Shown here: piece by piece, positions 1-7,211 of the stretch
Layout of the letters: every line of letters begins with the position of its first letter
How positions within the stretch are numbered: the stretch's first letter is position 1
Source: Dehalococcoidia bacterium
GTDB lineage: Bacteria; Chloroflexota; Dehalococcoidia; JACPQF01
NCBI GenBank assembly: GCA_030650265.1
Contig: JAUSEJ010000069.1
Span: 1-14,363 of the forward strand
Reading direction: 5' to 3'
Length of the DNA stretch: 14,363 bases
Notes under the pieces: generated by a model
Database searches by the model: none
What the model saw: the letters and a program-made list of their open reading frames with translations, nothing else
What the model was told of the DNA's origin: nothing
Made by a program: the position numbers and the translations under genes

Positions 1-197
1 CCGGCGTGCCCGGCAACGGACAGTATCGGGAAATGGGGGATTCGCTCAAAGGGGATAACGATTGCCCCGGCCATTTCACCGGCCAGGTACCCGAGACCAC
101 TGCCCAAAATGACTGCTGCAGAAGGAGTGAACCCTATTATCGCCGACAGAGCGGCCGCAGTCTCCTCGACTTGACCTTGAGAGAACGCCGGTGACAC
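1..197 (-). CDS. punA: Purine nucleoside phosphorylase, N-terminal part (cut by window edge)
   Basis: Cytoplasmic enzyme of purine salvage that splits purine nucleosides with phosphate into base and (deoxy)ribose-1-phosphate. Only about 65 residues are in the window; the frame runs off base 1. Family signatures are clear: ILGSGLG at residues 30-36 (phosphate-binding loop), then IPFERIPHFP at 48-57, then GHAG beginning at residue 63, whose His corresponds to the phosphate-contacting His of trimeric PNPs. This order fits PNP rather than MTA phosphorylase. The start is GTG at 197, since the nearby ATG (208-210) is followed at once by a stop in its own frame. AGGAGG at 211-216 lies 13 bases upstream, a little far. 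The gene begins 7 bases after the PH-domain gene, so it is probably the third gene of an xerD-PH-punA operon. B. subtilis also keeps xerD and a PNP gene close together (established knowledge). Confidence 0.88.
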   Translation of the reverse strand, partial: MSPAFSQGQVEETAAALSAIIGFTPSAAVILGSGLGYLAGEMAGAIVIPFERIPHFPILSVAGHA

Positions 198-204
198 CTT
201 CGCC

Positions 205-825
205 TCACATCCTCCTGAGAAGATCTGCCTTCTTCACTTCAAACTCGGAGTCGCTGATGATCCCCTTCTCCCTTAGCTTGGCCAGTTTAGAGATTTGGGC
301 AGGAATATCCGCCACTCCGGCCGGAGTCTCTTCCCAGTTGCCCGCGGTCTTCTGGTCCAGCATTACCGTCTTGCACTTGACCGGATGGGCGATCCGATCG
401 AATCGATTGACGCCAAATTCGCTGGCAGTGAGAATCTCCAGATCGCCGAAGTCGAACATTCTGCCCCAAATGCTCTGCTTGAGGGAAACGTCGTTCACTT
501 TGTCAAGGGAAGAGTCAAGAACGTTCTTGTTGAACACACCGGAGACGTGGATAACCCGCCGGTTGGTCACGACCAGTGACCGGGAGCGCCATTTCAGCCA
601 GTCCACCGCTGCCTTCCCGAGGGGAACGAGCAGCAAGACCAAAACGGCGAGCGAGAAAACAAGGCCCGTCCCCACCGTCAAAATGTAGATCGCCACGCTC
701 GCGCCGATAACGATGGCGGCTAGTAGCGCCGCTCCTACCAGCGATCGCACCATGACCAACCAGTGCTGGCGGCCAACATGGATAATCTCCTCATCCTCGC
801 TAAGTAGCTTTTCAACGTAAGTCAT
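205..825 (-). CDS. Membrane protein with bacterial PH domain and C-terminal SHOCT motif
   Basis: 206 residues. Two hydrophobic membrane segments sit at about 26-50 and 53-70. A bacterial PH-like domain (bPH_2/DUF304, YdbS type) follows at about 80-155, with the typical opening SRSLVVTNRRVIHVSGVF and the FGDLEI strand. The last ~30 residues (AKLREKGIISDSEFEVKKADLL) form a SHOCT motif, a short helical module often added to membrane or oligomerising proteins. The catalytic or binding role of such proteins is unknown; no enzyme residues are visible. The gene starts 20 bases after xerD and ends 7 bases before punA, so co-transcription is likely. The ribosome-binding site is weak (AGAAAG just before the ATG). 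The domain call is confident, the function is not. Confidence 0.8.
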   Translation of the reverse strand: MTYVEKLLSEDEEIIHVGRQHWLVMVRSLVGAALLAAIVIGASVAIYILTVGTGLVFSLAVLVLLLVPLGKAAVDWLKWRSRSLVVTNRRVIHVSGVFNKNVLDSSLDKVNDVSLKQSIWGRMFDFGDLEILTASEFGVNRFDRIAHPVKCKTVMLDQKTAGNWEETPAGVADIPAQISKLAKLREKGIISDSEFEVKKADLLRRM

Positions 826-845
826 CTTTCTATCTGCCCCGTCCT

Positions 846-1754
846 TTACTTGGCCCGCGGATGGGCCGCGTCATACGCTTTACGCACGTGGTCGCGAGTG
901 ATATGCGTGTAGATCTGGGTGGTCGAGATGTTGGCGTGTCCCAGGAGCTCCTGAAGAGAGCGAAGGTCGGCGCCGCCGTTAAGCATGTGGGTGGCGAAGC
1001 TGTGCCTCATAGTATGCGGTGTGATTTCCGATGACATGCCAGCAGCTTTGGCATGCGACTTGATTATTAGCCAGAATCCTTGCCTGGTTAGTCTCTCGCC
1101 CCGATGGTTCAGAAACAGCGCCCGGTTCGAGGCAACCCGCAGTATCCGCGGGCGGGTTTTGAGGATGTACTCCTCTAGAGCCGAAACCGCTTCCTCACCC
1201 ATAGGAATTATCCGCTCTTTCGACCCTTTGCCAAAACAGCGAACATCGCCAGACTGAAGATTAACATCATCCAGGTTCAGAGCTACGAGTTCGCTCACCC
1301 TCATTCCCGTAGCGTAAAGCAATTCGAACATGCACTTGTCGCGTTGGCATTCCGGCGTGGATGATTTGGTGGGCTGATCGAGAAGCTGACCCATCTCCTC
1401 AATGCTGATCGCCTTCGGCAGGGCCTTTCCCGCTTTGGGTGACTCCAAGCGCTCCGTGGCATCGACGAAGACTGCGCCTTCAGCCAGTAGAAAATGAAAG
1501 AAGGACTTTAGGGCGGCTACCTTGCGGGCCACCGTCGCCGCCGCATACTGCTTGTCCTTGAGACTCAGTATATAGGCGATGATCGACTGCTTGTCCACAT
1601 CGATCCACTTGTCGACCGGTCCGGCCACGTCGCTGCCCTGTCTGACAAAGCCAGCCAGTTGAGCCAGATCGTTGCGATAGGCCACCACGGTATGTATCGA
1701 GAAGCCTTTTTCGACTTCGAGAAAGCTCAAGAACTCCTGGATTTTTTGCTCCAC
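846..1754 (-). CDS. xerD: Tyrosine recombinase XerD
   Basis: Site-specific recombinase that, with a XerC partner, resolves chromosome dimers at dif during division. Length from the chosen start is 302 residues, right for XerC/D. The N-terminal SAM-like core-binding domain (about 1-90, beginning EQKIQEFLSFLEVEKG) precedes the catalytic domain. All catalytic residues are present: Arg152 (ATGMRVSEL), Lys176 (GKGSKER), His247 and Arg250 (HTMRHSFATH), His273 (LGHANIS) and nucleophile Tyr282 (TTQIYTH). I chose GTG at 1754 because GAGGAGG lies just upstream and homology begins there. The frame is open further up to an ATG at 1883, but that lies upstream of the likely promoter and adds 43 unrelated residues. 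XerD rather than XerC is judged from the C-terminal region and the nearby PNP gene; this split is less certain than the family. Confidence 0.9.
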   Translation of the reverse strand: MEQKIQEFLSFLEVEKGFSIHTVVAYRNDLAQLAGFVRQGSDVAGPVDKWIDVDKQSIIAYILSLKDKQYAAATVARKVAALKSFFHFLLAEGAVFVDATERLESPKAGKALPKAISIEEMGQLLDQPTKSSTPECQRDKCMFELLYATGMRVSELVALNLDDVNLQSGDVRCFGKGSKERIIPMGEEAVSALEEYILKTRPRILRVASNRALFLNHRGERLTRQGFWLIIKSHAKAAGMSSEITPHTMRHSFATHMLNGGADLRSLQELLGHANISTTQIYTHITRDHVRKAYDAAHPRAK

Positions 1755-1824
1755 AAGCGCCCTCCTCGTAAAACGAATAAGATGCTGCGAGATCGTTACT
1801 GGTGTGCCAGCGAAAGCCAAACGT

Positions 1825-1852
1825 ATTGTAGCACAATTAGCGAGAAAGTCTA
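1825..1852 (-). promoter_or_regulatory. Probable sigma70-type promoter of xerD
   Basis: Reading the minus strand, TAGACT (1852-1847, 4/6 to TTGACA), a 16-base spacer, and TACAAT (1830-1825, 5/6 to TATAAT). Transcription would begin near 1818, giving a leader of about 64 bases to the GTG at 1754. This argues against the longer xerD frame starting at 1883. Prediction from consensus only. Confidence 0.45.
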
Positions 1853-1896
1853 GCCGTACTTTAGGGCAATTTCCACCCGCCATGGGGACGGGCCAC

Positions 1897-1924
1897 TTGC
1901 GAGCCTTGCCGCATCGTGTATAAT
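1897..1924 (+). promoter_or_regulatory. Probable sigma70-type promoter of the GT9 gene
   Basis: TTGCGA (1897-1902), 16-base spacer, perfect TATAAT (1919-1924). The predicted start of transcription is near 1931, at the GAGGAG ribosome-binding site itself. The upstream in-frame GTG at 1916 would therefore lie before the transcript starts, which decides in favour of the TTG at 1943. Confidence 0.6.
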
Positions 1925-1942
1925 GGGCTCGAGGAGCTGATT

Positions 1943-3037
1943 TTGGAACGATTCACGGGGCAGGACCTGGGGCAGGACCCCCATATTGCCGTGCTTTTTT
2001 ACGACGCCATTGGTGACTTCATCGCCATTACCCCCCTTCTTAGAGGTCTGCGCGAGAAGTATCCTCGGTGTGCGATAGATTATTTCAGCGGCGAGCAAAC
2101 CAGTGAGATCGAGGAAGCCTCGCCTTTAATAGATTCGCGGTGCTCTGTTTTCGGTCGACCAGCCGGCTTGCGAGAAGTTTATGACTTCGTTGCGCGCAGG
2201 GAGCGGGAAACCGGACCCTACGACCTGGCCATCAACTGCGATTTCAACGAGGTTCTGTCGCTAGTTACCACCATTCTTCAGCCCCGCTTCGTCATGGGTA
2301 ATTGCTACTTTCCGCATGCCCGTGCCCTGATGCCCATTCCTGACAATCGGATCGACAACATCCACGGGGAGATATGGGCACCCGATAGTTTCCTTGCACG
2401 ATACAGCGATATCCTGAAGACCAATTTCATCGGAGAAATATTCTGCCGCCTGGCGCGCCTTGAGACCGACTTCCAGCGAACGGAGACACCCATCGCACCG
2501 GTACCTGGTCCCATTCCGCCCGTGCTCATTGCTACCGGCACCAAGCGACGGGCTAAGTTGTGGCCAATCGCTTACTGGGAACGTCTCATCGGACTCTGCA
2601 CCGGGGTCGGGATCGAAGTGGGACTGCTGGGCGCCAAACCGGCCGACCAGGCCAGGCATTACCACGCGGCGGACTCCGACGCCTATCTTTTGGCGAGGAC
2701 GAAGTTAGTCGACCTCAGGGGCAAGTTCACTCTGCCGGAGGTGGGTGGCGCCCTCCAGCAAGCCAAAGCCTGCGTTACCATTGACAACGGGATTATGCAC
2801 CTCTCGGTAGCCGCCGGCACCCGCACCCTGGCCCTTTTTGGCGCCAGCCCCTGGAAGCTCTGGGCGCCGAGGGTCTCGCACCTCGAGGCGCTGCTTCCCG
2901 AGACCCCTTGCTCCCTGTGCGAGGAAAACCGATTCCGAAACGAAGACTGCCTCCTTCCCCAGCACCTGTGTATGGAGAGCATCTTCCCCGAGCGAGTATC
3001 CCAACGCCTGCGAGAAATCGTTCGGTCGGGTAAGTAG
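1943..3037 (+). CDS. Glycosyltransferase family 9 (heptosyltransferase-like)
   Basis: GT-B fold transferase of the ADP-heptose:LPS heptosyltransferase family (GT9), likely adding a sugar to a cell-surface glycan. Length 364 residues from the chosen start. The N-terminal domain opens with the acceptor-side motif YDAIGDFIAITPLLRGLREKYP, where DAIGD (21-25) carries the catalytic-type Asp. The C-terminal domain has the WP...W motif of GT9 (LWPIAYWERL), GLLGAK, and the sugar-nucleotide motif DNGIMHLSVAAGT (about 281-293). A four-Cys stretch near the C-terminus (PCSLC...C...C) occurs in many GT9 proteins. Start TTG at 1943 has GAGGAG six bases upstream; GTG at 1916 is an in-frame alternative but overlaps the -10 box. 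It stands alone, between xerD (divergent) and the MEMO gene (convergent). Donor and acceptor cannot be told from sequence. If the host is a monoderm without LPS, the target would be another glycan. Confidence 0.82.
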   Translation: MERFTGQDLGQDPHIAVLFYDAIGDFIAITPLLRGLREKYPRCAIDYFSGEQTSEIEEASPLIDSRCSVFGRPAGLREVYDFVARRERETGPYDLAINCDFNEVLSLVTTILQPRFVMGNCYFPHARALMPIPDNRIDNIHGEIWAPDSFLARYSDILKTNFIGEIFCRLARLETDFQRTETPIAPVPGPIPPVLIATGTKRRAKLWPIAYWERLIGLCTGVGIEVGLLGAKPADQARHYHAADSDAYLLARTKLVDLRGKFTLPEVGGALQQAKACVTIDNGIMHLSVAAGTRTLALFGASPWKLWAPRVSHLEALLPETPCSLCEENRFRNEDCLLPQHLCMESIFPERVSQRLREIVRSGK

Positions 3038-3188
3038 AAGGACTTTCGCGGTGACAATTTCGTCGCCATCGATTTGCGTTCATTTGTAGATGCAATGCAC
3101 GGTACAACTCCCGCAATTTTTGCCGGATTGGCGCCAGGGTTACGGATCTCCGCTCGGCTACGGGTACCAACTAGATTGACCGGCCCAT

Positions 3189-4037
3189 CTACTTGGTCAC
3201 CACAAGCGATCCGTACCCGACAACCGAGCGCTTATCGCCGGTGATATCGCCGCTGGTCATGTACTGCAGCAACCTGGACCCGGTGGCGCCCAGCAGCTTG
3301 GCGGCCACCAGCATCGCCGTTACCGGACCAGGTCCACACATTGAGACCCCGTGCTGGCTAACCACGCTCTGCAGGAGGACCTCGTCGAGATGACCAATAG
3401 CATCCAGGGCCAGCGCATCCTGCCTCTCCGCCCTGGTCTGCGGCACGTAGTGGCTGAAATCGGTGCTGGCGATCACCACGGCGTTTCTACCGACAATTGA
3501 GGCGGCGACTGACCGACCTATCTGGCGGGCCGCTGCGAGATCCTGGTCGACCATTGCTATGGGGACGAACCGGAAGTTCTCGCCGTAAAGGTATTGGAGA
3601 AAGGGCAACTGGACCTCAATGGAGTGCTCGGCCAGATGGGCCTGTTCATCCTGGTTGGCGAGCGGCGTCTTGGCAATGATCGATTGAGCCACCATCTCAT
3701 CAATGCGGGCCCGACCGAGGGGCGTCTCCCAGCAGCCGCTCGCTCCCACTGCCATCTGCGCGCCGCTGCCCCTATGGTTTGGACCGATTATTATGAACAA
3801 ATCGGGGGCTCCGTCCTGGGCCAGGGCCGAGAACCCGTGGCCAGCCGCCGGTCCCGAATAAACATAGCCAGCGTGGGGACTGACCAATCCCACGATCCGG
3901 CGCGGCCCCTCCGCCGATACGGACGGAACGGCGCCCGGGCCAAACTGGTGGCGAAAGCATTCCTCTATCTCCTGCCTCAGCCCTTCCGATGACTCGGGGT
4001 AGAACGTGCCAGCAACCGCTGCTTTTCTAGTATTCAT
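3189..4037 (-). CDS. amrB: MEMO-family protein (AmmeMemoRadiSam system protein B)
   Basis: Member of the MEMO1/AmrB family, which shares its fold with class III extradiol dioxygenases; the bacterial role is unknown. Length 282 residues. Visible signatures: the start KAAVAGTFYP, SPHAGYVYSG with His55, IGPNHRGSG with His88, AEHSIEVQLPFLQ with His138, STDFSHYVP at 191-199, and MCGPGPV with Cys234. His55, His88 and Cys234 correspond to the human MEMO1 metal site (His49, His81, Cys244), so metal binding is expected. Start ATG 4037 has AGGAGG six bases upstream and matches family N-termini; an in-frame ATG at 4097 lies inside the operator palindrome, upstream of the predicted transcript. The usual partners (AmmeMemoRadiSam protein A and the radical SAM protein) are not in the window. 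The gene is divergent from hspR-grpE-dnaK and shares its operator, suggesting heat-shock control. Confidence 0.88.
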   Translation of the reverse strand: MNTRKAAVAGTFYPESSEGLRQEIEECFRHQFGPGAVPSVSAEGPRRIVGLVSPHAGYVYSGPAAGHGFSALAQDGAPDLFIIIGPNHRGSGAQMAVGASGCWETPLGRARIDEMVAQSIIAKTPLANQDEQAHLAEHSIEVQLPFLQYLYGENFRFVPIAMVDQDLAAARQIGRSVAASIVGRNAVVIASTDFSHYVPQTRAERQDALALDAIGHLDEVLLQSVVSQHGVSMCGPGPVTAMLVAAKLLGATGSRLLQYMTSGDITGDKRSVVGYGSLVVTK

Positions 4038-4068
4038 TTTGGTCCTCCTCTCTATCCAACCAAATCGT

Positions 4069-4097
4069 AGCATAATACTTGACATGCGATGTGTCAA
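4069..4097 (-). promoter_or_regulatory. Promoter of the MEMO gene, inside the HAIR palindrome
   Basis: Minus-strand TTGACA (4097-4092), 17-base spacer, TATGCT (4074-4069, 4/6). Transcription would begin near 4062, giving a leader of about 25 bases that contains the AGGAGG of the MEMO gene. It is the mirror image of the hspR promoter because both lie in the same palindrome. Confidence 0.65.
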
Positions 4098-4107
4098 GTA
4101 TTATGCT
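4079..4107 (+). promoter_or_regulatory. Promoter of the hspR-grpE-dnaK operon, inside the HAIR palindrome
   Basis: Perfect -35 TTGACA (4079-4084), 17-base spacer, -10 TATGCT (4102-4107). Start of transcription is predicted near 4114. Its spacer contains the -35 box of the opposite promoter, so polymerase could occupy only one direction at a time. The spacer also contains the HspR-type half-sites. Confidence 0.7.
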
Positions 4108-4113
4108 ATAGAT

Positions 4114-4278
4114 ATGAACGAATTGCTTCTGTTGCAGGCTTGGCTGCGGGACGAATGCCACACGAGTAGAGGCTGTCGCCTTCTGCGACAGCAAACAGTT
4201 ATGGATAGCTTTGTGATTCTGGCCGTTATGCGCTGCTGGCTGAAAGCTGATTTCCCATCGCTGCCTGAGACAGGATAA
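4114..4278 (+). CDS. Possible 54-residue leader ORF upstream of hspR (uncertain)
   Basis: ATG at 4114 falls on the predicted transcription start, so it would be leaderless. The frame (starting MNELLLLQAWLRDE) ends with TAA at 4276-4278, four bases before the hspR ATG, and the hspR ribosome-binding site (AGGA, 4272-4275) lies over its last codons. That layout would allow translational coupling. I do not recognise the peptide; it has a hydrophobic middle (VILAVMRCWL) and no known motif. It may equally be a chance frame in a 169-base untranslated leader. Confidence 0.25.
   Translation: MNELLLLQAWLRDECHTSRGCRLLRQQTVMDSFVILAVMRCWLKADFPSLPETG
4172..4192 (+). other. Hairpin in the hspR mRNA leader
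   Basis: Perfect 8-bp stem GCTGTCGC / GCGACAGC (4172-4179 with 4185-4192) around a 5-base loop CTTCT. It is not followed by a T run, so it is not an ordinary terminator. It lies about 60 bases into the predicted leader and could affect leader stability or translation; no function is established. Confidence 0.5.
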
Positions 4279-4282
4279 GAGA

Positions 4283-4651
4283 ATGGATGGAAACAGCCAA
4301 ACCGATTTCGAAGAGCGCGAACCGCTCTACTTCATAAGCATTGCCGCTAGATTAGTGGGTATGCATGTCCAAACTCTCCGCAAATACGAGAGGATGGGGC
4401 TGATCGAACCCCTCCGTAGCGGCGGCAACGTCCGACTTTATTCACCGGACGATATCCGGCGCCTGAAGCAGATCAAGAATCTGGTGGGGGAGGTAGGGGT
4501 CAATTTGGCTGGAATTGACAGAATCCTCGAGATCGCCGAAGTGGTCTTGCAACTCGAACACCTGGTGCAGGACGAGCGCGGTGAAGAACGCTTGCACGAG
4601 TCAATGCTAAAGGAAATCAGCACTTTGAAACGACTGCTAGGATTTACTTAA
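4283..4651 (+). CDS. hspR: Heat-shock repressor HspR (MerR family)
   Basis: Repressor of chaperone genes that binds HAIR operators, with DnaK as co-repressor in actinobacteria (family knowledge). Length 122 residues. The winged helix-turn-helix is clear: YFISIAARLVGMHVQTLRKYERMGLI at about 16-41, then a wing with NVRLYSPDDIRRL (49-61). The stretch EVGVNLAGIDRILEI (70-84) is typical of HspR rather than of metal-sensing MerR proteins. The C-terminus is helical and coiled-coil-like, and there are no ligand-binding cysteines. The ATG at 4283 has AGGA seven bases upstream. It is first of the recognised genes in hspR-grpE-dnaK, downstream of the HAIR palindrome, which implies autoregulation. Placing hspR first is unusual compared with the dnaK-grpE-dnaJ-hspR order of actinobacteria. 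Confidence 0.9.
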   Translation: MDGNSQTDFEEREPLYFISIAARLVGMHVQTLRKYERMGLIEPLRSGGNVRLYSPDDIRRLKQIKNLVGEVGVNLAGIDRILEIAEVVLQLEHLVQDERGEERLHESMLKEISTLKRLLGFT

Positions 4652-4755
4652 TAGAGGCATTGTGAAAACCGCGCCCTAGCGCCATGCCGCCGGAGAACCA
4701 CCGACAAATTTGGCAAGGATCGGGGGCGCAATTTGAGATGGAGGAGTTACTGCCC

Positions 4756-5289
4756 ATGTGGAGAAGACCGGATGAGGAATACCAGCCAGCAGATGGCAGC
4801 GAAGAAGAACTAAAAAAGCTAAAGGAAGAGATGGATAAGGCTATTGGCAAGGCCGACGAATATTTCAAACTTTTGCAACGCTCGCAGGCCGACTTTGCCA
4901 ACTACAAGCGGCGCATCGACCAGGAGCGGGCAGAGTTTGCCCGATCAACCAAGGCTGACGTCTTGCTCAAGACCCTTCCCGTTCTGGACGACTTCAGTCG
5001 GGCCCTGGAGATGGTCCCCGAAGAGGTTGCCTCGCAGGACTGGGCGAAAGGAATCAGCCTAATTCATCGAAAGCTCATGTCCGTGCTCGACAACGAAGGA
5101 CTCAAGAAGATTGAGGCGCGCGGCAAGGAGTTCGATCCCTGGGAACACGAGGCCGTCCTTCATCAAGAGACCTACGATGTAGAGGAGGGCAGAGTAGTTG
5201 CCGTCGTCCGCGAAGGCTACACACTCGACGACAAGGTCATTCGCCCGGCGCAAGTTATCGTCGCCAAAAGGCCGGCGGCCGACGTCTAA
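4756..5289 (+). CDS. grpE: Nucleotide exchange factor GrpE
   Basis: Co-chaperone that drives ADP release from DnaK in the cytoplasm. From the chosen start it has 177 residues: an acidic N-terminal tail, a long coiled coil (about 18-70, [20 protein letters not shown] followed by the [13 protein letters not shown] signature), a four-helix part with DDFSRAL, and a C-terminal beta domain with the signature [13 protein letters not shown] and the closing [14 protein letters not shown]. Start ATG 4756 is preferred because GGAGGAG (4740-4746) lies nine bases upstream. In-frame ATGs at 4738 and 4684 have no Shine-Dalgarno sequence but would add 6 or 24 residues. It lies 104 bases after hspR and 32 bases before dnaK, in one operon. 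Confidence 0.93.
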   Translation: MWRRPDEEYQPADGSEEELKKLKEEMDKAIGKADEYFKLLQRSQADFANYKRRIDQERAEFARSTKADVLLKTLPVLDDFSRALEMVPEEVASQDWAKGISLIHRKLMSVLDNEGLKKIEARGKEFDPWEHEAVLHQETYDVEEGRVVAVVREGYTLDDKVIRPAQVIVAKRPAADV

Positions 5290-5321
5290 GACGCCAAAAT
5301 GATAAACTGAGGAGAAAAGAA

Positions 5322-7211
5322 ATGGCAAAAGTACTGGGGATAGATTTAGGAACCACTAACTCCTGCATGTCCGTTATGGAAGCAGGAGAGCCGATAGTTC
5401 TGGAGAACGCCGAAGGGGGAAGGATAACTCCCTCCGTAATCGCCGTCAACTCTCGCACCGGTGAAAGAATGGTTGGCACGGTGGCAAAGCGACAGGCCAT
5501 CACCAACCCCGAGAACACTGTTTACTCGATCAAGCGATTCATGGGCCGCAAGTTCCGCGATGCCGTCGTTCAAGAGGAAATGAAGCGCATGCCCTACAAG
5601 CTGACTGAGGCGCCCAACGGCGATGTGCAGGTTTGGCTGGGTGGCAAACCCCATTCACCACAAGAAATCTCCGCCATGATACTGCAGAAGATGCGGGCCG
5701 ATGCCGAAGCCAAGCTTGGCGAGAAGATAACTCAGGCGGTCATAACCGTGCCCGCCTACTTCAATGACAGCCAGCGCCAGGCCACCCAGGACGCCGGCAC
5801 CATCGCCGGGCTGGAGGTACTCAGGATCATCAACGAGCCCACGGCAGCCTCTCTTGCCTACGGCCTTGACAAGAAGAAAGAGGAGACCATAGTTGTCTAC
5901 GACCTCGGCGGCGGTACTTTTGACGTCTCCATCCTCGAACTGGGCGAAGGAACATTCCAGGTTAAGTCCACTAACGGCGACACCCATCTGGGAGGAGATG
6001 ATTTCGACCAGCGCATCGTCGAGTGGGTAAGCACCGAGTTCAAGCGTGAGCAGGGAATTGACCTGAAGCAAGATAAGATGGCCCTGCAGAGACTGAAAGA
6101 AGCAGCCGAGAAGGCCAAAATCGAGCTGTCTACGGTGGCGCAATCGGAGATCAATCTGCCCTTTATCACCGCCGATGCCGCCGGGCCGAAGCACCTTACC
6201 CTGACCCTAACGCGGGCCAAACTGGAACAGTTGGTAGGGGACCTGGTCGATCGAACCGTTGGCCCTTGCAAGCAGGCGATAGCCGATGCCGGCGTAGCGC
6301 TCTCCGACATAGACGAAGTAGTGCTGGTTGGCGGCCAAACACGCATGCCAGCGGTCTTCGACAAGGTCAAACAACTCTTCGGTCGGGAACCACACAAGGG
6401 AGTCAACCCCGACGAGGTAGTGGCCGTAGGCGCCTCGATTCAGGGCGGCGTGCTCAAAGGCGATGTCAAAGATGTGCTGCTGCTTGACGTCACTCCCCTC
6501 ACGCTCGGCATTGAGACGCTTGGGGGCGTGATGACGGCACTTATCACTCGCAACACGACGATACCGACGAGCAAGTCCGAGACCTTCACAACCGCCACGG
6601 ACAACCAGCCTAGCGTCGATGTTCACGTGCTGCAGGGCGAGAGACCGATGTCGTCGGAGAACAAGTCCATCGGGCGCTTTATACTCGACGGATTGCAGCC
6701 TGCACCCCGGGGAATGCCACAGGTCGAGGTCACCTTCGACATCGACGCCAACGGCATTCTCAACGTATCTGCCCGCGACAAGGCAACCGGTCGGCAACAG
6801 AAGATCACCATAACCGCTAGCGGCGGCCTGGTCAAAGACGAGATCGATCGGATGGTTAGGGAGGCTGAAATTCACGCTCAGGATGACCAGAAGCGACGGG
6901 AAGAGATCGAGCTAAGAAACCAGTCAGACTCCCTGGCTTACTCGGCCGAGCGGACCCTGCGCGAGCAGGGCGACAAGGTTCCCGCCGACATCCGGAGCGA
7001 GGTCGAGACAAAAGTTGCATCTTTGCGAAAGTCCCTTCAGTCTGGACATGTAGATGAAATCCGCCGGGCCTCCGACGATCTGTCACAGGCTCTCCAGAAG
7101 ATCGGTAGCGCCGTCTATGGTCAGCAAGGCGCTGGTTCTCAGCCAGGACCACAGCCCGGCCATGATGGCCACGGTGACGGCACTGTCGAGGGAGAATTTA
7201 GAGAGGTATAG
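5322..7211 (+). CDS. dnaK: Chaperone protein DnaK (Hsp70)
   Basis: ATP-dependent cytoplasmic chaperone working with GrpE and a J-protein. 629 residues, full length. ATPase domain: phosphate-1 loop GIDLGTTNS (6-14), [17 protein letters not shown] (143-159), phosphate-2 loop DLGGGTFD (194-201), and adenosine-site [10 protein letters not shown]. The interdomain linker VLLLDV (385-390) is intact, followed by the substrate domain ([12 protein letters not shown] onward), helical lid, and a Gly/His-rich tail ending GEFREV. The start has GGAGAAAAGAA just upstream. It is the last gene of hspR-grpE-dnaK; no dnaJ follows, so the J-protein must be encoded elsewhere. Its stop codon lies inside the left arm of the terminator hairpin. 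Regulation is expected through the HAIR operator at 4068-4108. Confidence 0.98.
   Translation: MAKVLGIDLGTTNSCMSVMEAGEPIVLENAEGGRITPSVIAVNSRTGERMVGTVAKRQAITNPENTVYSIKRFMGRKFRDAVVQEEMKRMPYKLTEAPNGDVQVWLGGKPHSPQEISAMILQKMRADAEAKLGEKITQAVITVPAYFNDSQRQATQDAGTIAGLEVLRIINEPTAASLAYGLDKKKEETIVVYDLGGGTFDVSILELGEGTFQVKSTNGDTHLGGDDFDQRIVEWVSTEFKREQGIDLKQDKMALQRLKEAAEKAKIELSTVAQSEINLPFITADAAGPKHLTLTLTRAKLEQLVGDLVDRTVGPCKQAIADAGVALSDIDEVVLVGGQTRMPAVFDKVKQLFGREPHKGVNPDEVVAVGASIQGGVLKGDVKDVLLLDVTPLTLGIETLGGVMTALITRNTTIPTSKSETFTTATDNQPSVDVHVLQGERPMSSENKSIGRFILDGLQPAPRGMPQVEVTFDIDANGILNVSARDKATGRQQKITITASGGLVKDEIDRMVREAEIHAQDDQKRREEIELRNQSDSLAYSAERTLREQGDKVPADIRSEVETKVASLRKSLQSGHVDEIRRASDDLSQALQKIGSAVYGQQGAGSQPGPQPGHDGHGDGTVEGEFREV

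Larger units (their letters stand above)
4068..4108. promoter_or_regulatory. HAIR-type HspR operator: perfect 17-bp inverted repeat with 7-base centre
   Basis: Left arm TAGCATAATACTTGACA (4068-4084), centre TGCGATG (4085-4091), right arm the exact reverse complement (4092-4108). The core CTTGACA-N7-TGTCAAG has the spacing and outer bases of HAIR, the HspR-associated inverted repeat (CTTGAGT-N7-ACTCAAG), differing only in the two innermost bases of each arm. hspR itself lies just downstream. Repressor binding here would block both divergent promoters. The repeat is seen directly; HspR binding is inferred. Confidence 0.85.

Noticed and set aside
6..194. Plus-strand 62-residue frame at the window start
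   Set aside because: It is the antisense of the punA N-terminus, whose minus-strand translation has clear PNP motifs.
1755..1883. 43-residue N-terminal extension of XerD from ATG 1883
   Set aside because: It has no family likeness, starts upstream of the likely promoter (-10 at 1825-1830), and GTG 1754 has a strong ribosome-binding site.
4006..4113. N-terminal part of a 90-residue plus-strand frame (4006-4278)
   Set aside because: It runs antisense through the MEMO start and across the HAIR palindrome, upstream of the predicted transcript. Only the part from 4114 could be translated.
5346..6875. Several long antisense frames within dnaK (5655-6194, 6207-6875 and others)
   Set aside because: Shadows of the high-G+C dnaK gene in other frames, with no recognisable protein features. 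The same holds for antisense frames in clpC and grpE.
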